DNA of 25,628 nucleotides from assembly GCA_025997275.1 (NCBI GenBank), contig BNUJ01000006.1:1-25628 (forward strand), read 5' to 3'. The translations under genes and the position numbers were made by a program. The notes below the pieces were generated by a model. It saw nothing but the letters and a program-made list of their open reading frames with translations. It did no database searches and was not told the DNA's origin. Within the stretch, counting starts at the first letter, position 1; each line of letters begins with the position of its first letter. This stretch comes from Deferribacterales bacterium (GTDB lineage Bacteria; Chrysiogenota; Deferribacteres; Deferribacterales; JAISNW01). Positions 1 through 7,452 of the stretch are shown piece by piece.

Positions 1-552
1 TCTGCCCTCCCGCAGCACAAACTTCAGGCAGTCATCGGCTATTAGCCGTATTTCATTATTTACCCCTGATAGGTCGGCATTCTCACGGCACCAATCTAGC
101 ATACCTTTAGATGAATCTACATGGCACACACTTGCGCCAGCCTTTGTCGCCACTACGCTTGCCGCACCCGTATAGCCAAATAGATTTAATAGCTTGAGCG
201 GTCTGCCAGCATTCTTTATGGCATTCTCTATTAGTCGCCAGTTGTGTGCCTGCTCTGGGAAAAGTCCTGTATGCTTGAATCCCGTCAGACGCACCTTAAA
301 AGTCAGGTTGCCCCAGTGGACACGCCACTCGTCAGGCACTTTGCGCATAAACTCCCATCTGCCGCCGCCGCTGGATGAGCGGTGATAGCGGGCATCTGCA
401 GACTTCCAGAGCGGATTATCGCTTGCCTGCCATAGGGCTGTCGGGTCTGGGCGCACCAGCGTCACCGTCCCCCAACGCTCTAGGCGCAACCCGTTGCCAG
501 CATCTATCAGTTCGTAGTCTGCTATGTCGTTAGATATGAATGTTTGCGGCAC
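1..552 (-). CDS. Class I SAM-dependent rRNA methyltransferase-like protein (partial, 3' end outside window)
   Basis: The first 184 residues of a gene that runs off the left edge. Seen: an N-terminal segment with YELIDAGNGLRLERWG, then GFKHTGLFPEQAHNW, then a Rossmann SAM-binding segment NLFGYTGAASVVATKAGASV followed by CHVDSSKGMLDWCRENA and IADDCLKFV. This order matches the COG1092 (RlmI-like) family of SAM-dependent methyltransferases, which act on RNA; the exact substrate cannot be told. No in-frame ATG lies near the family's usual N terminus, so I chose the GTG at 552-550. That makes the start overlap the 3' end of the upstream FAD oxidoreductase gene by 23 nt, consistent with translational coupling in one operon. 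The catalytic C-terminal part is outside the window. Confidence 0.85.
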   Translation of the reverse strand, partial: MPQTFISNDIADYELIDAGNGLRLERWGTVTLVRPDPTALWQASDNPLWKSADARYHRSSSGGGRWEFMRKVPDEWRVHWGNLTFKVRLTGFKHTGLFPEQAHNWRLIENAIKNAGRPLKLLNLFGYTGAASVVATKAGASVCHVDSSKGMLDWCRENADLSGVNNEIRLIADDCLKFVLREGR

Positions 553-1738
553 GTGCAGCCCTCAATGCCTCGTTTTCTGCGCGCAGGGCGCAGTCCTCCA
601 TAGATAGACCATCAAAGTAGTTGCCTAATAGGTAGAAGCCGTGCGCTTTCACCAGCTCTGTATCAAGTTGTCTGCGCCACTCGTGGTGTGATACCCCTAA
701 ATGCGGTAGCTCAAAGTGAGCAGTGTTGGTTACGTAGTCTCTATCTTTTAGCTCTAACACCTCATCAGCTGTCTGCCTGTCATAGGCGGGGTTGCTGTCG
801 GGCTTAAAGTGAAAGGTCGCAGAGCGATATTGCACATCTGGGAGCATATCGCGCGACACAATGGCAGTAAAGGAGGCGTTCTTTGCTATAATATACGCAA
901 AATGCTTTACATTAGATTTATTTGCCGCAAATGACACATTAAATGCCCTAGACGCACGGCTTGGCAATGCTTTAAGCAACTTTGCCATATCCTGATAAAC
1001 GGGTGCTACTAGCTCGGCAGCGACTCTCCCCTCAGTAGCTAATGCAAGTTGCTTTGTGCTATATGCCCCGCTAGCCGTCTTTATGTCCCAGCCGTTAGTT
1101 GTCTTTTCAATGCCAACTACGTCAGCGTTAGTATGAAGCTCTATATTTTTTCCATTTGCTGCAGTGTTAAGCAGTGCGCCCAAGCCACCATTGATAGTAA
1201 ATGAGCGTGGGTAAGTTTTATCTTTCTTGCGGATTTTTAGTAGCAGGTCAGCGGCAAATGTAGCAGAATTTTGGCAGATTACGGCACTAGTTGCGGGGTG
1301 TATCAAGTCAGCAAAGTTGCGCTTGCCTAGCAGCTTGCTATAATACTCCGCCACTGTTAACCCGCGCTTTTTAGTGGTGAATATATTAAACAGGCTAAAA
1401 AAGCCCTCTATCGGGTAGATATGCCGAAACATTGAACTAATGTGCCCATTTGCATACATCTTGTATGGGGCAGACTTGTATGGGATAATCTCACCTTGCA
1501 ACTTACAAGCATTTATCAGGCGGATAATTGCCGCATAGCTGGAATATATCGTGTGTGCGCCAAGCTCTGCAAAATAATTGTCTTTATAGGGGTTTATAGT
1601 GTGAACGCAACCGCCTAAAACATCTCGTTTCTCTAACAACAGCACCTCAAGTCCATGCTTGGCAACAGTGTGCGCAAATGTGATACCGCTCAAACCGCCG
1701 CCCACTACTGCCACATCGTATATCTTACTGTCGTTCAT
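530..1738 (-). CDS. FAD-dependent oxidoreductase (amine oxidase / protoporphyrinogen oxidase-like)
   Basis: A 402-residue flavoprotein. Seen: an N-terminal dinucleotide-binding motif VVGGGLSG (GxGxxG at G13, G15, G18), an acidic ribose-binding residue at E36 in LLLEKRD, and the GG pair that usually follows it (LGGCVH). The C-terminal GNYFDGLSMEDCALRAENEA resembles the FAD-contacting end of the amine oxidase superfamily. The middle NGGLGALLNTAA resembles protoporphyrinogen oxidase-like members, but at 402 residues it is shorter than typical HemY, so a haem role is not established. No signal peptide is seen, so it is probably cytoplasmic. It starts 2 nt after the stop of the flavoprotein gene upstream and overlaps the downstream methyltransferase, so the three genes form one minus-strand operon. 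Confidence 0.8.
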   Translation of the reverse strand: MNDSKIYDVAVVGGGLSGITFAHTVAKHGLEVLLLEKRDVLGGCVHTINPYKDNYFAELGAHTIYSSYAAIIRLINACKLQGEIIPYKSAPYKMYANGHISSMFRHIYPIEGFFSLFNIFTTKKRGLTVAEYYSKLLGKRNFADLIHPATSAVICQNSATFAADLLLKIRKKDKTYPRSFTINGGLGALLNTAANGKNIELHTNADVVGIEKTTNGWDIKTASGAYSTKQLALATEGRVAAELVAPVYQDMAKLLKALPSRASRAFNVSFAANKSNVKHFAYIIAKNASFTAIVSRDMLPDVQYRSATFHFKPDSNPAYDRQTADEVLELKDRDYVTNTAHFELPHLGVSHHEWRRQLDTELVKAHGFYLLGNYFDGLSMEDCALRAENEALRAARAANIHI

Positions 1739-1740
1739 AG

Positions 1741-2217
1741 TTAGTTTTGCCTAGCAATCTTAAAATCCATCTCTATTATATCAAACCTTATCACCACAAG
1801 TTTGCTCAACATCTCGCTAGGAAATGTTGCATCTTTGTGTTTAGTGTATTTTTCCAGCAATGTATTCAGATGGCGCGTCTTTTCAGTCTCGTCGTCTATG
1901 AAAGTTGCCTTTGCTGTGCCGATTACGCTGTTGTAGTATGTGCCTGTGCGGTTAGGGTCGGTCTCGTGCTGGCGGATAGCAATTTGCTCGTTCACCGTCC
2001 AACCAACGACAGGCGATTTCTTTAATAGCTCAATCTTTCTGCCGACTGGGGCGGAGTGAACTAACAACGAATTATTACTATAGGTAAAGTTGATTGGCAA
2101 TACATAAGGTGCATCGCCAGTGTTAATGGCTATTTGCATGTGCTGGATACGTTTCAGAAACGCCTCTAACTCAGCCTTATCTTCACAACGCTTTTCTGCA
2201 CGCCTCATAGCAACCAT
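1741..2217 (-). CDS. Pyridoxamine 5'-phosphate oxidase family (NimA-like) flavoprotein
   Basis: A 158-residue protein of the split-barrel FMN-binding superfamily. Seen: the N-terminal MRRAEKR, then QIAINTGDAPYVLPINFTYS and LLVHSAPVGRKIELLKKSP, the usual order in Pyridox_ox_2 / NimA-like proteins, where the HSA..GRKI segment contacts FMN. Family members bind FMN; some NimA proteins reduce nitroimidazoles, but the natural substrate here is unknown. I chose the ATG at 2217-2215 because AGGGGG at 2229-2224 lies 6 nt upstream; a longer reading from 2250 would place the ribosome site inside the gene. It is the first gene of the operon that continues into the FAD oxidoreductase 2 nt later. Confidence 0.82.
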   Translation of the reverse strand: MVAMRRAEKRCEDKAELEAFLKRIQHMQIAINTGDAPYVLPINFTYSNNSLLVHSAPVGRKIELLKKSPVVGWTVNEQIAIRQHETDPNRTGTYYNSVIGTAKATFIDDETEKTRHLNTLLEKYTKHKDATFPSEMLSKLVVIRFDIIEMDFKIARQN

Positions 2218-2223
2218 AACTAA

Positions 2224-2247
2224 CCCCCTAAATATTTGTATATTATA
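2224..2247 (-). promoter_or_regulatory. -10 box and Shine-Dalgarno of the flavoprotein operon
   Basis: On the minus strand a perfect TATAAT lies at 2247-2242 and AGGGGG at 2229-2224, 6 nt before the ATG. The expected transcript start gives a leader of roughly 20 nt. No convincing -35 is visible. This is a leadered gene, in contrast to the Rpn and radical SAM genes nearby. Confidence 0.5.
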
Positions 2248-2411
2248 CACAAAAATTTTTAAGTTATAGAAAAATCTCTAAAATTCCCATTGACATGTTT
2301 TTAGTGTAATTGTATGAAGGTGTTATAGAGTGCGTGTTTCATATTTTATAAACTATGAGGAAGCTGATGTATTGTCAGGCGGGAACACCACGTCTAGGAC
2401 GGGCATAATTA

Positions 2412-3401
2412 TTAAGTCGTCCATTCGCTGATAGAGTGCGTTGTTTTCCGATATTCGCCAAACGATGCAACTCTGCCTGCCACGTTGCAGTATTTGCAGA
2501 ATGGGTGCGGTTTTGCCATGTATTCTAATATTTCTTTGCAGTTTGCTACCTTGTAGATGTCCATATAGTCGTGAGACGAAACAGGGAGATTTTGATTAAA
2601 ATGGCTGTTAAAGTGGCGAATACCCGCTATGATACTGCAGGGGTAGAGCTTGCCATTCCTCATCACACTGCATGCTCCGTTTGATAGTCCGCAACGTGAA
2701 TAAGAATCAAACGGTGTAAGGGAGCATTTTCCGTCTAAATGCAAGGGCATTTTGCCAGAAACCCGCTCGTTTTTATTTGAAACTGGTCCTGACTGGAAAC
2801 CCATATCGGTGCTATACTGAAGCGTTACTCCAAAGCTCTCAACGTATTGCTCTATCTTGTTCCAGTCCATATCAGGATATTTTGTTGGGGAGATAGTTAT
2901 ATTGTTGTCTAAAACTGCCTTAAAGAATGGTGCTTTCTGTTTTAACAACAACAGACCGTTCGTTATTAGCACAATTTTAACACTTGGGTCTGGAAATGCC
3001 CTACGAGACAGCTCAAAAAATGAGATGATGTTCGGATTCAGCAACGGCTCCCCGCCCGCCAACGTAACCTCACCAGTGTATGGAGTAGCCCCCCCCCCCC
3101 CCTCAGAGGTAAGCGAGGTAAGCTCTGACAGCCTATTTATATCCTGCTCAAAGGTTTTGATGTCGTAAAATTCTTCTTTAGCTAAGGTAGAGAAAGTCCA
3201 GCAACCATAACAATTGTCGTTGCAGTGTTCTGCTACGGGGATGTATAGCTTTGGCAGGTAGTCCAGCACAGTGGTAGACCTAATAGTGCGAAAAACATTC
3301 TTAGCGAACTCTATTGAGTTGAGGAACTCAAACTTCATTCCGAGTATTCGCACAGTGCGAATTATGCCGACATCAGTGATAGAGAATAACTTTTCTAACA
3401 T
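2412..3401 (-). CDS. Radical SAM protein, copy A, with poly-G phase tract (in frame)
   Basis: A 329-residue radical SAM enzyme. Seen: the [4Fe-4S] motif CNDNCYGC (C60, C64, C67; CxxxCxxC), the GGEP motif in LAGGEPLLNPN, and a cysteine-rich C-terminal part (GKCSL, SRCGLSNGAC, LYPC, FCKYC) that looks like a SPASM/twitch auxiliary-cluster domain. Such enzymes carry out radical chemistry from SAM; the substrate here is unknown, but the neighbouring FkbM and GT9 genes suggest a sugar or glycan. A run of 14 G (coding strand) encodes the glycine stretch near residues 100-104, between the cluster motif and GGEP, and is in frame, so this copy reads as ON. It starts at ATG 3401-3399; no Shine-Dalgarno precedes it, and a -10-like TATTAC lies 8 nt upstream. 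It is the left-most member of the array. Confidence 0.88.
   Translation of the reverse strand: MLEKLFSITDVGIIRTVRILGMKFEFLNSIEFAKNVFRTIRSTTVLDYLPKLYIPVAEHCNDNCYGCWTFSTLAKEEFYDIKTFEQDINRLSELTSLTSEGGGGATPYTGEVTLAGGEPLLNPNIISFFELSRRAFPDPSVKIVLITNGLLLLKQKAPFFKAVLDNNITISPTKYPDMDWNKIEQYVESFGVTLQYSTDMGFQSGPVSNKNERVSGKMPLHLDGKCSLTPFDSYSRCGLSNGACSVMRNGKLYPCSIIAGIRHFNSHFNQNLPVSSHDYMDIYKVANCKEILEYMAKPHPFCKYCNVAGRVASFGEYRKTTHSISEWTT
3089..3102. repeat. Homopolymer C14 (G14 in coding strand) in radical SAM copy A
   Basis: Fourteen consecutive C on the plus strand. Read on the minus strand, GAG plus the run encodes E-G-G-G-G before ATPYTGEV, in frame. A change of one or two bases would truncate the protein before the GGEP motif. 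Such tracts are classic substrates for slipped-strand phase variation. Confidence 0.9.
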
Positions 3402-3456
3402 ATTGCATAGTAATACATTAAAATACGTAAAAGTGCAACATTTTTTTGCTATATAT
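3402..3456. promoter_or_regulatory. Divergent promoter segment P1 (radical SAM A leftward; decayed -10 rightward)
   Basis: Leftward: TTGCAC at 3438-3433, a 17-nt spacer, then TATTAC at 3415-3410, 8 nt from the radical SAM ATG. Rightward: TGC followed by TATATA at 3450-3455, which in the sibling segments is the perfect extended -10 TGCTATAAT. The rightward promoter would point into the 3' end of Rpn A, on the antisense strand, because no plus-strand gene follows here. Confidence 0.55.
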
Positions 3457-3491
3457 AGTCCACTGGTTTATTAGTAGCTGGCAGCTCCGTA

Positions 3492-4460
3492 TTATACAAT
3501 TATGTCGTTCTGTAGCTCTTTTAACTTGGCAAGTGAAAGCCCTGTGCCCTTTGATACAAAATCAAGGGGCATACCTAGTGCTAAAAAATTTTTAGCAGTT
3601 TCTAGCTTGCCTTCCAGCTTGCCTTTTTGCTCGCCTTCCAGCTTGCCCTCTAGCTTGCCTTTTTGTTCGCCCTCCTGCATACCTATTAGCATGCCCTCGT
3701 CAAACGCCTCTTCACGCCATACCCTTTTAGCTACGTTAATATCAAACTCTGATGTCAACATACCCATATTCATTACCTCCCGTGAGTGTCTATATAAAAA
3801 GTCTTTCAATATACCCCGCTCTATACAGAGCCTTATAGCCCGCTCCATTGCACCAGCTAAAGCTACCTTATCCTCGCTATCTATCCCCTTTGTCTCCTGC
3901 CTAACTACCTCCACAAACTCCGCATAGTCTCCAAGTGTCCCACTTGCTTTTAATACTTTTCTGTTATGTCCCTTATTAACATTCAACACTCTCGCTTCTA
4001 ACTCTAAAAAGTTATGTGTATCCTTTCTTGTTTCGTCTTTTGCAAACATTTCAGATAGCTTTATATAGTAATCATCTGCTTTTAACGAAGTAACGCCATT
4101 ATATAACACTATAAACTCTGGACGGGGTATTGTCAACCTGTTTCTCCTATATACCGCATCGTTATCCACCATACCCTCATATAAACGAGCTATATATTCT
4201 AAAAAACGCAACGGCATATTATCGTTTATAGTTGACTGGTGCTCCATTAAAACAACTAGCTTATCCCCTATAGTAAATGATATATCGTTTCGTCTGCCCA
4301 TAAACAGAACATTCTCTAGGGTATTGATTGTAATTCCGTCTGATACCGCATAGTGCACATCGTCAATCGCATTATAAAGCTCAACAAGCCTGCCCTTATC
4401 TGAAAACAGCTTGGTAAAGACGGTATCTTTATACTCCCTGTTTGTATTTGCGTTTTGCAT
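3492..4460 (-). CDS. Rpn-family recombination-promoting nuclease / putative transposase, copy A
   Basis: A 322-residue protein of the Rpn (YhgA-like, PDDEXK-fold) family; characterised E. coli members are DNA endonucleases that stimulate RecA-independent recombination. Seen: N-terminal YKDTVFTKLFSDKGRLVELY, NDISFTIGDKLVVLMEHQS with the E-x-Q of the PDDEXK core, MPLRFLEYIARLYEG, and a C-terminal low-complexity charged repeat (GEQKGKLEGKLEG) before a helical tail FVSKGTGLSLAKLKELQ. The repeat is longest in this copy. The start is ATG 4460-4458, with a strong promoter 6 nt upstream and no Shine-Dalgarno. It lies between radical SAM A and a decayed radical SAM stub. Confidence 0.88.
   Translation of the reverse strand: MQNANTNREYKDTVFTKLFSDKGRLVELYNAIDDVHYAVSDGITINTLENVLFMGRRNDISFTIGDKLVVLMEHQSTINDNMPLRFLEYIARLYEGMVDNDAVYRRNRLTIPRPEFIVLYNGVTSLKADDYYIKLSEMFAKDETRKDTHNFLELEARVLNVNKGHNRKVLKASGTLGDYAEFVEVVRQETKGIDSEDKVALAGAMERAIRLCIERGILKDFLYRHSREVMNMGMLTSEFDINVAKRVWREEAFDEGMLIGMQEGEQKGKLEGKLEGEQKGKLEGKLETAKNFLALGMPLDFVSKGTGLSLAKLKELQNDIIV
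3601..3680. repeat. In-gene KLEGK repeat tract of Rpn A
   Basis: Degenerate repeats of CTTCCAGCTTGCC / CTCTAGCTTGCC with TTTTTGCTCGCC, encoding alternating EQKG and KLEG(K) units. The corresponding tracts are shorter in the Rpn fragment (about 7251-7292) and in Rpn E (about 10887-10926), so copy number varies between paralogues. Confidence 0.75.
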
Positions 4461-4466
4461 AACTCA

Positions 4467-4495
4467 GTAATATAATAAAAATAAGAAAATGTCAA
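4467..4495 (-). promoter_or_regulatory. Promoter of Rpn A (candidate leaderless)
   Basis: Consensus TTGACA at 4495-4490, a spacer of exactly 17 nt, then TATTAC at 4472-4467. Only 6 nt separate the -10 from the ATG at 4460, so transcription would begin at or next to the A of the start codon. Confidence 0.65.
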
Positions 4496-4497
4496 GC

Positions 4498-4537
4498 TTA
4501 TCGTCCATCAGTAATAGAGAATAACCTTTCCTAACAT
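4498..4537 (-). pseudogene. Stub of a radical SAM 5' end (scar, unit 1)
   Basis: On the minus strand the bases match the first codons of the radical SAM genes (MLEKLFSITD) but carry one extra base after ATGTTAGG that shifts the frame, and they end abruptly at the Rpn promoter. It marks a recombination junction between a radical SAM start and the Rpn segment. Confidence 0.7.
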
Positions 4538-4555
4538 AATTTTGCCTGTTTGCTA

Positions 4556-4584
4556 TTGACAAGTTGATTTTTTGTTGTTACGAT
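4556..4584 (+). promoter_or_regulatory. Promoter of the antitoxin gene (candidate leaderless)
   Basis: TTGACA at 4556-4561, a 17-nt spacer, TACGAT at 4579-4584, then 6 nt to the ATG at 4591. No Shine-Dalgarno is present. The geometry is the same as at the Rpn promoters. Confidence 0.6.
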
Positions 4585-4590
4585 TAAGCT

Positions 4591-4812
4591 ATGGCTAATG
4601 CAAACCCTCGTATCAATGTGACTGTCCCTGTGGATGTTGTTGCTATGCTGAATAGCAGGGCGCGGAAACAACATATACCTGTATCTAGGGTAGCATCCGA
4701 CCTTATAGTCAAGGCGATGGAATACGACGAAGATGTATATTTTTCACGTATTGCTGAGGAGACTGAAGCCACCAATAAAAGATGGATTTCTCATGAGGAT
4801 GCTTGGGACTAA
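4591..4812 (+). CDS. Ribbon-helix-helix antitoxin (RelB-like)
   Basis: A 73-residue protein. Seen: the N-terminal segment RINVTVPVDVVAMLNSRARK followed by HIPVSRVASDLIVKAME, a ribbon-helix-helix DNA-binding pattern (beta strand, then two helices), and an acidic C-terminal tail ending SHEDAWD, which in such antitoxins binds the toxin. It would neutralise the toxin and repress its own promoter. The toxin reading frame begins 6 nt after its stop. It sits in the array slot that holds FkbM genes in the other two units. Confidence 0.78.
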   Translation: MANANPRINVTVPVDVVAMLNSRARKQHIPVSRVASDLIVKAMEYDEDVYFSRIAEETEATNKRWISHEDAWD

Positions 4813-4818
4813 CATCCG

Positions 4819-5078
4819 ATGTCTTATAACATAGAATATGCTGATGTAGTAGTAGCCAAGCAAATACCAGCACTACCAGCGACTATGAAATCACGAATTA
4901 AAGGGGCAATAGAAGAAAGGTTAATGACTATCCAGTATCCTTTGGCAAGCCTCTAACGCACACGTTGGCAGGATACAGGCGGTTGCGGGTTGGTGATTGG
5001 CGTATCATATATCGAATAGAGAAGGACATTGTCAAAATAGTAAGAATCGCTCACAGAAAAGAGGTCTACGAGCGATAA
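4819..5078 (+). pseudogene. RelE/ParE-family toxin, frameshifted
   Basis: Frame 1 from ATG 4819 gives MSYNIEYADVVVAKQIPALP and continues to a stop at 4954-4956, after 45 residues. From 4932 another frame gives PVSFGKPLTHTLAGYRRLR, then VGDWRIIYRIEKDIVKIVRI and AHRKEVYER, ending at 5078; this is the typical C-terminal half of RelE-type mRNA interferases (RVGDWRIIY core, terminal HR..VY). Restoring one base before 4930 (for example G, giving a Asp-Pro) rejoins the two into about 86 residues, the normal length for the family. The toxin is therefore probably inactive, unless the frameshift is a sequencing error or is bypassed. Confidence 0.78.
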
Positions 5079-5089
5079 AGAAAATATTA

Positions 5090-6043
5090 TTAAGTCGTCC
5101 ATTCGCTGATAGAGCGCGTTGTTTTCCGATATTCGCCAAACGATGCAATTCTGCCTGCCACGTCGCAGTATTTGCAGAATGGGTGCGGTTTTGCCATGTA
5201 TTCTAATATTTCTTTGCAGTTTGCCACCTTGTAGATGTCAATATAGTCGTGCGATGTGACAGGGAGATTTTGATTAAAATGGCTGTTAAAGTGGCGAATA
5301 CCCGCTATGACAGTGCAGGGGTAGAGCTTGCCATTCCTCATCACACCGCATGCTCCATTTGATAGTCCGCAACGTGAATAAGAATCAAACGGTGTAAGGG
5401 AGCATTTTCCGTCTAAATGCAAGGGGTATTTGCCAGAAACCCGCTCGTTTTTATTTGAAACTGCCCCTGACTGGAAACCCATATCGGTGAAATACTGAAG
5501 CGTTACTCCAAAACTGCCAACGTATTGCTCTATCTTGTTCCAGTCCATATCAGGGTATTTTGTCGGGAATACAGTTATATTGTTGTCTAAAACTGCCTTA
5601 AAGAATGGTGCTTTCTGTTTTAACAACAACAGCCCGTTCGTAAATAGCACAATTTTAATATTTGGGTCTGGAAACGCCCTACGAGACAGCTCAAAAAATG
5701 AGATGATGTTCGGATTCAGTAACGGCTCCCCGCCCGCCAACGTAACCTCACCAACAGAGGTAAGCTCTGACATTCTATTTATATCCTGCTCAAAGGTTTT
5801 GATGTCGTAAAATTCTTCTTTAGCTAAAGTAGAGAAAGCAACGCAACCATAACAATTGTCGTTGCAGTGTTCTGCTACGAGGATGTATAGCTTTGGCAGG
5901 TAGTCCAGCGGCGTGGTAGCCCTAATAGTGCGAAAAACATTCTTAGCGAACTCTATTGAGGTGAGGAACTCAAACTTCATTCCGAGTATTCGCACAGTGC
6001 GAATTATGCCGACATCAGTGATAGAGAATAACTTTTCTAACAT
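5090..6043 (-). CDS. Radical SAM protein, copy B (no homopolymer tract)
   Basis: A 317-residue paralogue of copy A with the same CNDNCYGC cluster motif, LAGGEPLLNPN and C-terminal cysteines (GKCSL, SRCGLSNGAC, LYPC, FCKYC). I start it at ATG 6043 by alignment with the siblings (MLEKLFSITDVG); a GTG 24 nt upstream is in frame but has no support. It lacks the poly-G tract: SELTSVGEV replaces the glycine stretch, so it cannot phase-vary at that site. It starts 14 nt after the stop of copy C on the same strand, so it has lost its own promoter segment and depends on transcription from copy C or from elsewhere. The reaction is unknown, as for copy A. Confidence 0.85.
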   Translation of the reverse strand: MLEKLFSITDVGIIRTVRILGMKFEFLTSIEFAKNVFRTIRATTPLDYLPKLYILVAEHCNDNCYGCVAFSTLAKEEFYDIKTFEQDINRMSELTSVGEVTLAGGEPLLNPNIISFFELSRRAFPDPNIKIVLFTNGLLLLKQKAPFFKAVLDNNITVFPTKYPDMDWNKIEQYVGSFGVTLQYFTDMGFQSGAVSNKNERVSGKYPLHLDGKCSLTPFDSYSRCGLSNGACGVMRNGKLYPCTVIAGIRHFNSHFNQNLPVTSHDYIDIYKVANCKEILEYMAKPHPFCKYCDVAGRIASFGEYRKTTRSISEWTT

Positions 6044-6057
6044 AGTGCAATTATTCG

Positions 6058-7042
6058 TCACGTCCACTCGCTAATATCGCGCGTTGTTTTCCGATATTCG
6101 CCAAGAGATGCAACTCTGCCTGCCACGTCGCAGTATTTGCAGAATGGGTGCGGTTTCGCTATGTATTCTAATATTTCTTTGCAGTTAGCCACCTTGTAGA
6201 TGTCCATATAGTCGTGAGACGTAACAGGGAGATTTTGATTAAAATAGTTGTTAAAGTGGTGAATGCCCGCTATGATACCGCAGGGATATAGCCTGCCATT
6301 CCTCATCACACCGCATGCTCCGTTTGATACTCCGCAACGTGAATAAGAATCAAACGGTGTAAGGGAGCATTTTCCGTCTAAATGCAAGGGATATTTGCCA
6401 GAAACCCGCTCGTTTTTATTTGAAACTGACCCTGACCGGAAATCCGTATCGGTGAAATACTTAAGCGTTACTCCAAAGCTCTCAACGTATTGCTCTATCT
6501 TGTTCCAGTCCATATCAGGATATTTTGTCGGAGATACAGTTATATTGTTGTCTAAAACTGCCTTAAAGAATGGTGCTTTCTGTTTTAACAACAACAGACC
6601 GTTTGTTATTAGCACAATTCTAACACTTGGGTCTGGGAACGCTCTACGAGACAGCTCAAAAAATGAGATGATGTTCGGATTCAGCAACGGCTCCCCGCCT
6701 GCCAAGAAAATCTCACCAGTGTATGGAGCTACTACCCCCCCCCCCAGAGGTAAGCGAGGTAAGCTCTGACAGCCTATTTATATCCTGCTCAAAGGTTTTG
6801 ATGTCGTAAAATTCTTCTTTAGCTAAAGTAGAGAAAACATAGCAACCATAACAATCACTGTTGCATTGTTCTGCTACGGGAATGGTAACGGCTGGCAGGT
6901 AGTCCAGCACAGTGGTAGCCCTGATAGTGCGAAAAACATTCTTAGCGAACTCTATTGAGTTGAGGAACTCAAACTTCATTCCAAGTATTCGCACAGTGCG
7001 AATTATGCCGACATCAGTGATAGAGAATAACTTTTCTAACAT
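6058..7042 (-). pseudogene. Radical SAM protein, copy C, phase-OFF at poly-G tract
   Basis: The N-terminal half (from ATG 7042) has the cluster motif CNSDCYGC and runs into an 11-G tract, after which it reads SSSIHW and stops near 6713. The C-terminal half (from LAGGEPLLNPN to the stop at 6058-6060) is intact in another frame, with GKCSL, SRCGVSNGAC, LYPC and FCKYC. Aligning the frames shows that 10 or 13 G would give TSGGGVVAPYTGEIFLAGGEP without interruption. Apart from the tract no other lesion is seen, so this is better read as a reversibly switched-off gene than as a dead one. Its promoter is intact. Confidence 0.85.
6735..6745. repeat. Homopolymer C11 in radical SAM copy C (out of frame)
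   Basis: Eleven C on the plus strand. The reading frame across it needs 3n+1 bases (10 or 13). Loss of one base or gain of two would switch the gene ON. Confidence 0.9.
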
Positions 7043-7096
7043 ATTGCATAGTAATACATTAAAATACGTAAAAGTGCAATATTTTTTTGCTATAAT
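7043..7096. promoter_or_regulatory. Divergent promoter segment P2
   Basis: Leftward to radical SAM C: TTGCAC at 7079-7074, 17-nt spacer, TATTAC at 7056-7051, 8 nt to the ATG. Rightward: the extended -10 TGCTATAAT (TATAAT at 7091-7096), which would transcribe antisense into the 3' end of the Rpn fragment. Confidence 0.58.
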
Positions 7097-7131
7097 AGTC
7101 CACTGGTTTATTAGTAGCTGGTAGCTCCGTA

Positions 7132-7452
7132 TTATACAATTATGTCGTTCTGTAGCTCTTTTAACTTGGCAAGTGAAAGCCCTGTGCCCTTTGATACAAA
7201 ATCAAGGGGCATACCGAGTGCTAAAAAATTTTTAGCAGTTTCAAACTTGCCTTCTAGCTTGCCCTCTAGCTTGCCTTTTTGTTCGCCCTCCTGCATACCT
7301 ATTAGCATACCCTCATCAAACGCCTCTTCACGCCATACCCTTTTAGCTACATTGATGTCAAACTCTGATGTCAACATACCCATATTCATTACCTCCCGCG
7401 AGTGTCTATATAAAAAGTCTTTCAATATACCACGCTCTATACATATCCTTAT
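7132..7452 (-). pseudogene. 3' fragment of an Rpn-family nuclease gene (copy C')
   Basis: It matches the last third of Rpn A: IRICIERGILKDFLYRHSRE, EGMLIGMQEGEQKGKLEG and the tail FVSKGTGLSLAKLKELQ. The catalytic N-terminal two thirds are absent. Homology stops at about 7452, where the sequence changes directly into a radical SAM 5' stub (junction around TCTCTATAAGG on the minus strand). It has no start codon or promoter of its own. Confidence 0.8.

Noticed and set aside
2330..2431. A 33-codon GTG-led frame (MRVSYFINYEEADVLSGGNT...) left of the array
   Set aside because: No ribosome site and no recognisable family; it ends inside the radical SAM 3' end, so chance is likely.
3502..3927. Plus-strand reading frame of about 140 codons antisense to the Rpn A 3' part (also at 7142-7495 and 10787-11176)
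   Set aside because: It mirrors the Rpn coding frame and its KLEGK repeats; its composition is serine/proline-rich nonsense without domain features, and it has no ribosome site.
6041..6067. Upstream GTG start for radical SAM copy B
   Set aside because: It lies inside the stop region of copy C and adds residues absent from all siblings; the ATG at 6043 aligns with their N termini.
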